Positions 1-10,675 of a stretch of DNA of 64,000 nucleotides are shown one piece after another (within the stretch, counting starts at the first letter, position 1; each line of letters begins with the position of its first letter). The stretch spans positions 4,532,169 to 4,596,168 of the forward strand of contig NC_087386.1 of the NCBI RefSeq assembly GCF_963675165.1. The letters are read 5' to 3'. The position numbers and the translations under genes are program-made. Below the pieces are notes generated by a model. The model saw only the letters and a program-made list of their open reading frames with translations. It searched no databases and was not told the DNA's origin. This stretch comes from Halichondria panicea (Eukaryota > Porifera > Demospongiae > Suberitida > Halichondriidae).

Positions 1-707
1 GCCTACTACACTCAACACAATTTGAACGCACTACCTCAACTAAAGCTTCTCACTTGCTGGTAGTAAAGTTCTAAAGGAGAATTGTCGCTATAGAGACGGG
101 TCAATTGACTAAGCCAAGTTGATTAAGTGGAATGTGTTCTCTTTATGCTACAAGGGTATAATAAGTTATAACGTCTTTTGAAAACTAAATGAGCTGCACT
201 AAACAGAAGCTATGCAATTATACTGTAAAAGGCATGAGCACCCCATGTATGTATATGTAGTGGTATGATTTACATCAGCAAATGATAGTTCAGATTCAGA
301 TTGTGGTACAATTACATAGCCTCAGGTGATGAAAGGTACAGATTTGTGGATACCCCAACCATGATGTAATGCCTCAGTCGTAGGACAATAGGAAGTCCAC
401 AATAACACAATTATGACACTCTGCACAGGTAACTGCTGCAATTTCCCTCTAATCTAATAGCTAAGCAACTTGCACAATGAAGCTATCACTGAATGTAAAT
501 TCAGGTTCGAAAATTAATAAGATGCTCTATGACGGTGCAGTTTAAATGCAGATATAATTATTTCAGTTCCTGATGTTTTACGGTGCAACTTTTAGGCCGT
601 GCAAGGTAACACAGTTTTTACTTCCCTCAGTAGTTCATTAAGAACTCCTGCTTCCCTTCAGTCAACTTATTCTGGAAATAAGAAGTTTCAGTCAATATTT
701 TACAAAC
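1..707. other. intron or downstream part of the EEIG-like gene, unresolved
   Basis: The EEIG-like gene runs off the left edge, so this should contain its next intron and perhaps further exons. I could not identify a convincing exon for the rest of the C2 domain here. There is no long open frame with protein-like composition. Confidence 0.3.
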
Positions 708-1279
708 CTTTCGTATTGAGACTTTGCACATGCATGGCTCCAACTCTCCGGTAGTTTGACTGGCATATATCTTACAGTGGAACTCTAGTACCTGATCCCA
801 TCGAATACAGTGGTTCTTCAGGTCACATCTGTGTGTGTGTGTATGTGTGTGGGTGGGTGTGGGCGACGTGTGTGTGTGGGTGGGTGTGGGTGACATGTGT
901 GTGTGCGTGTGTGTGAATCAGTTACACCAACTGTAGCAATACTTGTCTGGATTCGCATATGAGAGAATCAGACACCATACGTTTGAATGAAGCATGCATG
1001 GCATACTATATTTATACAGCTCTTTACATATATTTAACCTGTTTGTGATTGATACGGTCTATTGAGTTCATGCTGGCGCCTACATGTAGGTTTAACATAC
1101 CTTCTTGATATCTCAGAGTAGTTGCCTCCATCCTTGAGTCTCAGCTTGGCAAAGAGGACTCCTGTAACGTAAGTACAGTTGAGCAAATCTTGTAGACAAA
1201 AAGTGACATCAAAATGAAATTTCTTCTTTTGACGTGTAAGAAGTCCAGCAGCAGAGGCTAAGCTACTTAACATAGACAT
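708..1279 (-). CDS. EEIG1/FAM102-type N-terminal C2 (NT-C2) protein, 5' exons only
   Basis: Two exons are visible on the minus strand: 1279-1101 (59 codons plus 2 nt, donor gtatgt) and 828-708 (acceptor inside a CA repeat, donor gtttgt). They join in frame. The product begins MSMLSSLASA and continues with KKKFHFDVTFCLQDL, GVLFAKLRLKDGGNY, then CIRWDQVLEFHCKI, TGELEPCMCKVSIRK. This order of motifs (KKKKF, GVLF-K-RL-DGG, VRW, TG-L-PC, VS-RK) is that of the NT-C2 domain of EEIG1/FAM102 proteins, which link membranes to cytoskeleton and signalling; EEIG1 is known from oestrogen response and osteoclast formation. Only about 100 residues are in the window and the rest lies to the left. It is divergently paired with DPM2, 253 bp apart. 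The family call is from motif memory, fairly sure; orthology is not tested. Confidence 0.72.
829..914. repeat. GT/CA-rich minisatellite forming a splice acceptor tract
   Basis: Irregular (GT)n with GGGTGGGTGTGGG blocks. On the minus strand it reads as CA repeats ending in cag directly at the start of the second EEIG-like exon, so length changes here would alter the polypyrimidine-poor acceptor region. Confidence 0.8.
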
Positions 1280-1532
1280 CTAGCTAACTCCTAAAGATAG
1301 TCTCTGTGAAACAATTAAGACTTACTACTCTCTATTTTAATAATAGCATGGCTAGATATAGATTGTTGATGAGATTTATAGCTGAGACAACATGCGATAT
1401 GCGATATGCACGATTCGATTCATGCATAGACAAACAAAGATACCCACCACGCCCACCTACGACCACCCTCCCACTTCAAATAGGAACGAATCGTTCAAAC
1501 ACTTTGGAAGCTCGGATCACTCAACATGGTAC
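1280..1532. promoter_or_regulatory. shared 5' region between the EEIG-like gene and DPM2
   Basis: 253 bp separate two divergent start codons. No TATA box was recognised. The spacing suggests a bidirectional promoter, which is inference from layout only. Confidence 0.4.
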
Positions 1533-2237
1533 ATGGTAACTTCATACTTAACTTTGTGAACACAGGATAGTTGGAGCATGCAGATACGCTAGGTGTATAA
1601 TTAGATACCCTTTTCAGTATTTAGTATAGATACAATAGTTAAGTACATTGTTTCCCATATGCTAAATATTATTTTGTCCCCTACCCAATTGAATGTTTAG
1701 TTGGGGAATAGTATCGTTCATTTATGAAAGTAGTGACACACCCCCCCCCCCCAGGCCACAGTGACGGACAGACTGGTGGGGTCAGGCCTCATCTCCGTCT
1801 CACTGCTCATATTCACGTACTACACACTCTGGGTCATGGTACTGGTGAGTCCGTTACTACATGACTGGCTGAGTACTAAAATGTAGGAATTTTACGTATA
1901 CATTGGAATCTTCAAAATTATTATATTCATGACAATTGTCCCATAATTATTCGAGGTTTTATTTACTGTTGTTTGTGGAGAGGCATATTTATTACTTAGT
2001 GTCAGAGTGCCTAATATTGAACGTTCCCGTACATGTAGCTTCTAACATACTGTTCAATTATCCCTACAGCCATTTGTTGAGGAGGATCATGTGATCCATT
2101 CGTACTTCCTCCCTCGCTGGTATGCAGTGGCCCTTCCTGTGGTACTGGGGGTGTGTCTACTGGCCGCCATAGGAGTTTTTGTGGGTGTGATCATTGTGAA
2201 GGACAATGCCAGGAAAAAGGCGAAAAAGACAAGTTAG
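1533..2237 (+). CDS. DPM2: dolichol phosphate-mannose synthase regulatory subunit DPM2
   Basis: Three coding exons: 1533-1535 (only ATG, donor gtaact), 1755-1844 and 2070-2237, giving 86 aa (human DPM2 is 84). The protein starts [21 protein letters not shown] and contains [37 protein letters not shown] and a lysine-rich tail KKAKKTS. The two hydrophobic helices, the HVIHxYFLPRxYA linker and the basic C-terminus match DPM2, the ER membrane subunit that stabilises DPM1 and stimulates Dol-P-Man synthesis for N-glycans, GPI anchors and O-mannosylation. The exon-1 ATG could also be 1526-1528 (followed by gtacat); both give the same protein. The acceptor of exon 2 is a run of C bases. A possible AATAAA signal is at 2387-2392. 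Confidence 0.93.
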
Positions 2238-2609
2238 AACAATTAATTACATTCTCGATAAGATTAATACGTTTTTTGCATGTACTTTTTGCATGTACAA
2301 TCATGAACATCAATTAAGAAATTGTCAATCTTAAATTCGGACTGTGTTAAAACTGCAAGGTTAATTGAACAAAACAATGGTTTCAAAATAAATACAATGT
2401 GTATATACGTAGAGCACTAGACTAGTATACAATGGAAAGAAGATAAAAATGAAGGTGTGTGATGAGCTTTGCAGCGGTTTAAAAAACAAGGAGACACATA
2501 CACAAACATGACATAAGTAGTACTTGAGTGGTTCAAAAAGGTTTTAAAAAGATGACGCTGAGACAAGATACACAACTACGTACGGTAAACACGGTTATAG
2601 GTTTTTGGT
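2238..2609. other. convergent intergenic region DPM2 / deoxyribosyltransferase-like gene
   Basis: The 3' ends of two convergent genes meet here. It holds the AATAAA at 2387-2392 for DPM2. I see no further gene. Confidence 0.6.
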
Positions 2610-5600
2610 TCAAACGCTGGTCCCTGATGGTGAGCGTGGGAGATAGTGTCCCCTGACCAGATGCATGGCTCTATGCACGGCATCAGGGATGTTAGTGAAG
2701 ATGGGAACTCTGTTCTTGTTGGCCACACTGGCCAGGTAGGCACGGCCTCGATTATAGTCCTTGATGGCACGAGCACTCAACTGAACACGAGACGGGGGCA
2801 GTGATTATACTTATGTACATGTACGTGCATCGTTCAGAACAATACGGTTCTCTCTTTATGTGCATGGCAAAAGAGGCTCTCTAGTGAATCTAAATTACAG
2901 CATACGTGTAGCTAATACTTTGTTACTATAAGAATTTGTGCAAAATGGGCCTATTATGGCAAGATACGTAAATAACTATAATCTGCAGAACTGGTACGTA
3001 TGATCATAAACACACTCATTGTGTTCACCTTCATCCCCTCAATCTCCGTGCCCCCGTCACATGATATATCCACCAGACAGAGAACCATCTTCCTGCCTGC
3101 CCCTATGTAATAGGCCACCTCCACCATAGAGGCCACAGAGAGAGTGTCCCCACACACAACAAACAATAGGACATCGCTGTGCTCCTTCGCTTCCCTCTCT
3201 ATAGGAATCATCCTCACGTCCCAGTGCTGCACTTGAGGGTTGAAGTAAGACACACCCGTTTGTCTGTGTGTGCATATGTGTGTGCGGAGAGGTCATAACA
3301 TTAGGAGTATAGAGTATAATAATTAATGTACATATAAGTATAATTATATATCTGGATTTTATATAGGACCTTTTTAGTCCACGTACCGTTTACAGGTACA
3401 CTATAATTATTATATAACAGTGAAAATATTGAAGCTAAAAGGTACATTGGACGGTTTTGTCAGCTAAGATGTGTGGTAAGTTAATTTGTGAAAGTGAACA
3501 GTGAAAACATCCCATAATGAGTCACCAACAACATATGGTAAGCAAGGTAATGAGCGTAGCAATCTGACTTCTGACTGTGGGGGATCACCTGAATGTAGGC
3601 ACTGCTATCTCAGTCCTCCATGTTGTGTGTCCACAAGAGCCCCCCAGGAAGACGTCATAGTGAGAGGTCTGAGTGGGGTGTGTGGGTGGAGTGGGCCACA
3701 GCCAACCTGAAAGTGTAGGGTAATCAACATCAATACTGCTTCCCGACTCACGCTAGCTATCAGTTTCAGGTACATTGTACCTACTAACTTTCAGGTACCT
3801 ACACTGTAACAGTTTCATGCATCTACATGTACCAGTTTCAGGTATAAAGTCAAGTCGAATACATTCATGTACGTACGTATAAATTATATGATGCTACATG
3901 TACTGTATATCACAACTGGTATTATTGGCGAAGTGTTTAAACAGGACACTGAGATGCTGAAACTTGACTGTGTACGTTACATGTATTTAGTGAACCGACA
4001 CAAACATTGAACACTGTACAGGTACGTCATATCTATTCAAGCAGCACTCACCACTGATCCACTGTATTGGAGCAGTGAGATAGGCCAGTCCAACCAGCAA
4101 TGACCCATTCCCAGCTTCCTCAGACACTTGGGCGTACCTCAGCTCAGCATACACCATGCAGAAGTCATCGAACGTCAGCCCCTGTTCCTCGTAACGGGAG
4201 AGGAGCTCGTTGGAGCGTATAGTTTGGTCCACCTTCTTACAGCCCAGCTGGTTGTACATGGCATGAGTGTCAATGTGTACAGAGCGAAATGCCAGCACAG
4301 CCTGCAGCGGGAAGTGATACAATCAAGCCTTATTTCAGAGAGTAAAGATAACTGATTGAAGGTACATATACATAACGCTCGAAAATGGGTGATCTACATA
4401 CGTAGTCTAGTTTTAATTAGTACATGTATTAAACAGAAATCCTCTTTTATGTGGAATACATTTTACTCTACCCCTCTCCACCATGACCCACCCACCTCCT
4501 GCAGTGATAGTGACCCCTTCCTGTTGGTGTCGTACATTAGGAAGACCTGTTTGAGGAGGGCTAGTCTCTCCCCCAGACCGTGATTGCGAGGTACAGACAG
4601 ACAGCGTGTAGAGCTTGAATACTGGGACACTGACATGCCACCCTTCAGAATCTGGGGAAGAAACATGAGAACTTGAATTGTATGGTACGCTGTACATATT
4701 TATGATCAACAGTCATGTACCTCTGAAGATGCTTTGACCCCATCTTGTACTGAGAGTGCTAGGAGCGACCCGCCTGTCTCGAGCAGACTGCGTACAAATG
4801 CCCTCCCCCTGTTCAGATCCTCCACCTCCCTACTGGACAACTGGTCGTCCCCTATCCTGGGACTGTCCTTGAGTATGTCGTCCACCACTACCACTAGGTC
4901 ACGACCCATACCTATATGTACATGTACATATTTAACATGTACGTGCATAAAAGGAGTTTGTCAGTTGGCATCTTTACAATGAATCAGTGCCATAAAGTAA
5001 TCAACTACAATGGCCATTCTCTTAAACTGAATCATGTGTATTGTAACAGTAATGGTTGTACGTAGCTACAGTAAAAACGTGTATGCTACAAACAGGGCCC
5101 TGCTATTACACAAATTTGCTCCAAGAAACTTTATGCATGAAGCATGCACAAATTTAGATGACCAACTTACCAGCAAAGAAAGCCATCTCTACCATGGAGG
5201 AGACAGCTCGTGTCTGGCTGTCTATAACAAAGAAGAGTAATGAGGCAGCATCCTTGGCCCTCTCCTCTACCTCTATCAGCTCAGGGTACCATTCGTCCAC
5301 TTGCTGGGGGTATGGGAGTAAAGGGTCATTACCTTGTGAGAGTACAGAGTAGTATTACGATGGTCTACAGTGGAACCTCCGCTAAATGTCCCTCCGAAAT
5401 ATAAGGACACGTATTTATTAAGGACAGTGCTTCCGTTGCCAAAATTTACTTTCCTTCACAAAATATAAACCTTCAAACAAGCGACAACCTCTCTACAAAG
5501 AACAACATTTTGGTTGGTACCAAAATGTCCTTTACTGATTGCCCTACTCACAGGATTGTAATAAGTGACTCCCTCGGCCTGCAGTGCTGGAATGGCATGG

Positions 5601-7832
5601 TCCCTCCTCCAGGTGGTGGGGTTACACGATCCGCCCAAGAACACCTCAGCGGACTGTCGGGAGGCGTGGCAGTTCATAACAGCTGGTGCGGTTTTAGGAG
5701 GGTGGTTAGTTACTCCTCTGCAATATACACAAAGGTAACACTTTGTCTGAACATCGATTAGAATAGTGGTTGCATGAGCAAAATGTAGATTGGTTGTACA
5801 TGCACAAACTATAAAACTAAGGTATTCAATTCCTCACGCATTGTGTGTAAACTTGGTGGTTTATAATGAAACACTATACAGCCAACACACACACACACAC
5901 ACCATAGATAGAACAGTAACAGGGACTGGAAACGAAAATATTTGCGTGAAACACTCCGCGTTATAGGGTGTGGCTAAAACTACCGTATTACTAGAATATT
6001 TTGCGAGTGAAAAATCTTTACGAATGAGCCAAATCAGCAGAAAATTTGACCCTTTGCGATCTAACTATTGCGTTCTGGCAAGGATCGTGTGTATTAATTT
6101 ACTCAGTACTAATTTAAGTTTTGCGATTTTATTGTTGCGAATTGCTCACACAATTCGCATATGTTTGATGATCGCAAAACATTCTAGTAATACGGTACTA
6201 ATTAAGTATTATTTTTATAGTCAGCATGTTCATTACCTGTCTTGACTGCTCTACAATGTAGAAGCAGTGAAATTGATATTGATTTTCCTAAAAGTAAAGA
6301 GAATCTAGGTATAAAAGGTCGACTAAGCCACTCAGCCACTATCATTAAGCTAAACAAGAAGGCTTACTATGAAGTCGTGGGAGGTCAAGGCCCGTGGTGT
6401 GTCTAAAAGTATACTAAAGTAGTTTGAAGGACTATACTGCAAATGTTTATGAACAGTACAGCTTATATCCATAACATAAAGCCATTCTATGTAGCACTTA
6501 GATACATAATAACCAAGTCAAGCAATGTCTTTTGCTGTTTTGACTTCACAGCAGAGAAAGAGAAAAGTTGACATAGAGTAATTCAAACTAAACTCAACAA
6601 AAATTGGAAACAGAGTAAAGACAACGGACTTAGAGCTTGTCAGTGGTATAAACTTACTTCTCTAGAGTACCTCCCAGCCCCTGAGTGATCACTAGTGGAT
6701 AGGAGAGCTAGAAACAGTTAAAATACATGCAGAAAGATCAACCACGAAAATATTCGCGAGCGCGAAATATAACGCAGAGCGTTTCAACCTTTTTACACAG
6801 AGAGGCCCGTTCGTTTCCAATCCCCTTCCTTTTCAATCTATGCACACACACACACCTGTCAGCACCACTCTCGTCGCCATTCACTGGGTATTTCTTTTTA
6901 AGCTCGAGTACCTCCACACAGCACACACAGAACTCCCCCCAGGAGAGCCCCTCCCCCACAGTGGACTGCCCACGCACTTGGAGTTCCTTGGAGACAGACA
7001 ACAGCTGTTGAACTACAAAGGGGGATACAATATAGAGTACAATAAGCTTTTTCATAATGAGCTATTCATGTTCTAGTCTACAAGCTATACAGTTCACGTG
7101 TGACACCTCTAAATTTGAGGAAAGTGTCCTGTTTATCCTGTTTATCAAGGAATCGTTCTCGCTTCTATTGAGAAGAATGACTGAGGATGACATCTGAGCT
7201 CATCTCAATCAATAGAGCAATATCAATCACAATTGCTGAGCATAGGTGCTTGTTAAACCACAATGCTGACTAACTATCACACACCTTGATTTCCAGAGAT
7301 GGGTAGGTCAAGGGACTTGAGTGCTGTGGAGAGGGGGTGTGCCTCACCACCCCCGTCTGTACTCTCCCGTTGGGGGTGGAAGTGGTCTGCATAGGAGGCG
7401 ACCAACCTCCTGTGGCGGATTAGAGGAGTAGGTAGATTCGCAAGCCAGCAATTTTGCATGTGTAGAGACATTGCAGTGCAGTATCACTGCTTTTATAAGG
7501 TGCCTCAAGTATAAGTACATTTACTGGCTGGCGTTCTGTTCTCGAGGCTATAGTAATAATTATCACCAACACATTACGCAATTTAAATTCCAACGAGACA
7601 ACTCTCAACACGGCAGCTGGCCAGTCCCTTTCTCCTCAATAAATTAAACCACAACACTGTCTATCACTATACCATAGATACTAGTATCATAGATAGTAAA
7701 GTTATGCTATTTATACATGTAGTAGAATCTATAGTATATTAAAAAGCATGTATTTCGTATCAACTAGAGCGTTTAAACTCACCTGGTGAACTCGCCAGCA
7801 GAGGCAAGTGCGTCTACACTCTTCTCAGCCAT
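2610..7832 (-). CDS. protein with two nucleoside 2-deoxyribosyltransferase-like domains and a central EF-hand-like loop
   Basis: My 12-exon model is 7832-7783, 7409-7285, 7012-6852, 6707-6658, 5717-5552, 5303-5171, 4911-4721, 4651-4496, 4301-4052, 3706-3589, 3263-3029 and 2780-2610, in frame throughout (601 aa). Domain 1 (about residues 150-290) has VFLGGSCNPTTWR, GVTYYNPQVDEW, then ASLLFFVIDSQTRAVSSMVE and LVVVVDDI, NRGRAFV. Domain 2 (about 440-600) repeats the pattern: VFLGGSCGHTTWR, GVSYFNPQVQHW, SDVLLFVVCGDTLSVASMVE, MVLCLVDI, YNRGRAYL. This is the fold signature of the nucleoside 2-deoxyribosyltransferase-like family (Pfam PF15891, from memory). Between them lies YDTNRKGSLSLQE, a calcium-loop-like EF-hand half. 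The end of exon 3 falls in a GT repeat and is chosen to keep frame. Whether the enzyme acts on nucleosides or on another N-glycoside such as NAD is not known from sequence. Confidence 0.8.
5901..6842. repeat. pair of inverted MITE-D-like ends surrounding exon 4 of the deoxyribosyltransferase-like gene
   Basis: The left end (ccatagat ... gggactggaaacg) and right end (cgtttccaatcccc ... atctatg) are imperfect inverted repeats, continued inward by gaaacactccgcgttat and ataacgcagagcgtttc. They match the ends of the element at 20220-20746. The interval contains a different nested MITE (5981-6197) and the 50-nt exon 4 at 6658-6707, so either an element captured an exon or two partial elements sit on its two sides. 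Confidence 0.5.
5981..6197. mobile_element. MITE, TACCGTATTACTAG termini
   Basis: 217 bp with terminal inverted repeats starting taccgtattactagaat and ending attctagtaatacggta. The interior is rich in TTGCGA motifs. It is non-coding and lies in intron 4 of the surrounding gene. Confidence 0.75.
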
Positions 7833-8010
7833 GTTAGGGACCAGCTTTAGTGTATTGATGATACACAATTATTATACAATGCAATAGGGGTTGGTATTTA
7901 ATAGTGGGCGTGTGGTTTACTAAGGTAAATATTGATAGATCTACTAACTTTACCACCAGGTGACCCATGTGGCTTTTTGTGTGAATTGATTGATCCCACA
8001 TGTCCCATGC

Positions 8011-9606
8011 ATGATGGTTGTTCAGATGCTCCTCTCCCTCCCTACTGAAGTACTGCTCCAGGTCACTGACTACCTGCCTGCCTATGACAAGCTGGGTCTC
8101 CGTATCTCCTGCAGAGGTTCTACTCTCTCCTTGGCCACCCTCGTGCCTGGAGTTCCCTTGTGTGGAAGAATTGTCGCAGAAGAAACCAAGATTTCAAAGC
8201 TCTCAGACTGGCACTGGGACTGTCTCTCTCGTATGTTCAATATGTGCACATATCGTATATGTCAAAATCAAAGAAGTTTCCTAACTCAAAGTTTTTCCCT
8301 CAAATTGGGAAATGCAAACAAATACGCTACTTGTCATTGACTGGAACATTTTTCGAATCTGTAAAGCAGAACACACTTGAACAGTTGCTGTCTGAATTAC
8401 CCTCCCTCTACTGCCTTAGTGTGGCAGGAAATGAATGTTCTGCTGTAAGCGCTGCTAAAGCATCGAACAGTTTGGAGATCCTCAGTATTATTACTAAAGA
8501 TGAAGGGTACGTTGCTTTGCACACTTGGAAAGAGTGTAGGTATATGCCTCCAAATCTGACATTACATTGCCCTGAGTTCATAGACTTTCATTATTGTCTA
8601 TTGCCACTACTAACAAGTAGCGACCACCCAGCACAGTTGTCTATCTACCCAAATTGTTCTCCAATTGCTGAAAATGTTGTCAACAAGTACCCAATTTTTA
8701 GTTTGTCATTGTACCCACATGTTAAGCTGGTGACTTGCCCGACTGCATCGGTTTGTTCCTCAGCCCCACACTCCTCAGATCTGATCCTCTCTTGTATATA
8801 GCAACTCCTCCAATCAAGATTCTGTCAGTGTCAGTGCTACCGTGTACAATCAGGATAATATACTTTCACGTGGTATTTCGTTCTCATTTTTGCCATCAAG
8901 CATCGAATCACTCTAGAATGTATACATTAGTTTCTGCTGACCTTACGCTAATCTCTGTATTGTGTCCAAAGCTTGTAAATCTTAATATTCAACGTTGTAC
9001 GGATGCTTTACAGGATTTACTAGGATTAGCCGAAATCGGTTCAAATTGTACTGGTTTAACTGCTCTGAATATAACGGGAATTCATAATATTGAGAGTTTA
9101 TCTTCTCTCTGGGAGGTTCTATCAAGTATGAAAAAACTGCGTTACTTGTCAATGGGTTATTCATTCCTTGCTGAAAGGCGTTTTGATCGTTTTGAGAATG
9201 TGAACTTGGCAAAAATGAATTTATTTGCAATCGATATCACTTCTTCAGGTACTTATTGTGACAATGATAGTCATTGTAGCTCTCCAAGTCGAAAAGCTCC
9301 TGCCAGCTTTTCAAAAGTTGCATTACTTAATCTCACTGTCGTGTTAATCAACAAGCCATTGACCCCACTCGACCTAACGAATGTCCTCCCCAACCTGCCT
9401 TGCCTTAAAGAGTTAATTATTACAATTTATTTGCATTCATATGGCTGGCTGACGTTACCAACTGATACAGATTGCTACTCATCTCTGAAGAGGCTTTATA
9501 TCGAGTATTATTCATTTGTATTTCTGATGATCTAGCCCGAGCTCTCTCTCAGTCTCCATCCCTGACGTATTTATACCTCGATGTCGGACAGTTAAGTTGG
9601 AACTAG
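8011..9606 (+). pseudogene. F-box / leucine-rich-repeat protein, frame-disrupted
   Basis: The first frame codes LSLPTEVLLQVTDYLPAYDK and LGLRIS, the first two thirds of an F-box (SKP1-binding in SCF ubiquitin ligases). At about 8113 the F-box continues in another frame as RFYSLLGHPRAWSSLVWKNC, so one base is gained or two are lost there. The following frame (to 8801) has LRR-like stretches such as IRYLSLTGTFFESV and LPSLYCLSVAGN. A third frame (from about 8735 to 9535) continues with CPKLVNLNIQRC, CTGLTALNITGI and MKKLRYLSMGYS. A last change near 9528 restores LARALSQSPSLTYLYLDV up to a TAG at 9606. Small introns could explain one of the later breaks but not the one inside the F-box. I read it as a decaying FBXL-type gene or as assembly indels; the start could also be 8014. 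Confidence 0.6.
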
Positions 9607-9690
9607 TATGCAATTGTTGTTGTCTCTGTGAATGCTATATTTGGGTGAATGGAGAAAAAGTTTTAGGACTATTATTAACAGAGCTCAATA

Positions 9691-10071
9691 TACTGTATAT
9701 CTTCTAATTTATCGGACACTTCTAATTACCCCGGACACTCTTTTGGGCAATTTTCGTTGTTCTAATACAACAGACACTCCAGTACTTTAATATTACATTT
9801 GTTCTAAATATCCGGACAATATCTTGAAAAGTTGAGTTACCATTCGTAGACGGCAAGTAAGACTTGGAGTGCTGCAGTTAGATAGCTTTGAGTAGCTAGT
9901 TTTAGATAGTTAGTGCAACTATTCAGTCGTACCTTGTTCTATTAAACTTAGCTAGCTCGCATGCAGCTGCTTGCTTGTTCTAATTATTCCGGACACTTCG
10001 CATGCTCTGTTCCAATTATACCCGGAAAATAATTATTTTTTGCTGTCCGATAAATTAGAAGATATACGGTA
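9691..10071. mobile_element. MITE family A (CCGGACACT repeats)
   Basis: 381 bp bounded by 28-bp terminal inverted repeats with a single mismatch, core tatcttctaatttatcgg. Inside are repeated half-sites of the type ctaattaccccggacac, ctaattattccggacac and caattatacccgga. Diverged copies lie at 19523-19896 and 32116-32489. Non-coding. Confidence 0.82.
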
Positions 10072-10360
10072 CACGGAATATGTGGGTGTGAAGGCACAAA
10101 CACTATACGTGATCAGTCAGAACCGTTATTTCTTAGGTAATTTCAGTTTATTATTTGAGTCTGGTGTGATGTTATTTTTACAAGGTTAATTAATGATCGT
10201 CACTTTGACAACAACAATGGTATGGGTGTGGGCATAGCCCAGAGCCTAGCCTAAAAAAATCGTCAGATTTTTGGCGGGAATTACCTCCCATATAAAGAGA
10301 CTTTCAGGGGAAGTAGTGCGGCCTGGGTCGAGGCTAGGCGTGGCCCGGCTACATGTAGTA

Positions 10361-10598
10361 TACCGTATAGCGCGAAATTTTCGAGGGGCTTAATTTTCGC
10401 GGATTTCGTGGGTTGGAATTCTACACGAAAATTAAGTCCACGAAAAGTGTTCGTTAATAAGAATTACCTGCTATCATGCAAATATTTAAAGGCGTGGCTT
10501 CCGGTAAGCAGTCATTCCGCGAACATTGTGCAACGAAATGGCTTTTAGAGGCCAATCCACGAAATATAAGTGCCTCGAAAATTTCGCGCTATACGGTA
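10361..10598. mobile_element. MITE family B (TACCGTATAGCGCG)
   Basis: 238 bp with long terminal inverted repeats taccgtatagcgcgaaattt / aaatttcgcgctatacggta. The sequence is almost the same as at 13663-13900 and 26252-26489. Non-coding. It sits 78 bp upstream of the start of the first ANK-Roc gene, a position with no equivalent in the second unit. Confidence 0.85.
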
Positions 10599-10675
10599 GT
10601 ACTGTATGTAGTAGTGGCTAAAATTAGTAAACTCGACCAGGTATCTAGTTGAACTCGAACTCGGGGTGGTTGAAA

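Larger units (their letters stand above)
9607..10675. other. intergenic region with two MITEs
   Basis: Between the F-box/LRR remnant and the first ANK-Roc gene. It holds the MITEs at 9691-10071 and 10361-10598, and between them a region with the inverted motif agcctagcc / ggctaggc (about 10245-10340). There is no gene. Confidence 0.7.
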
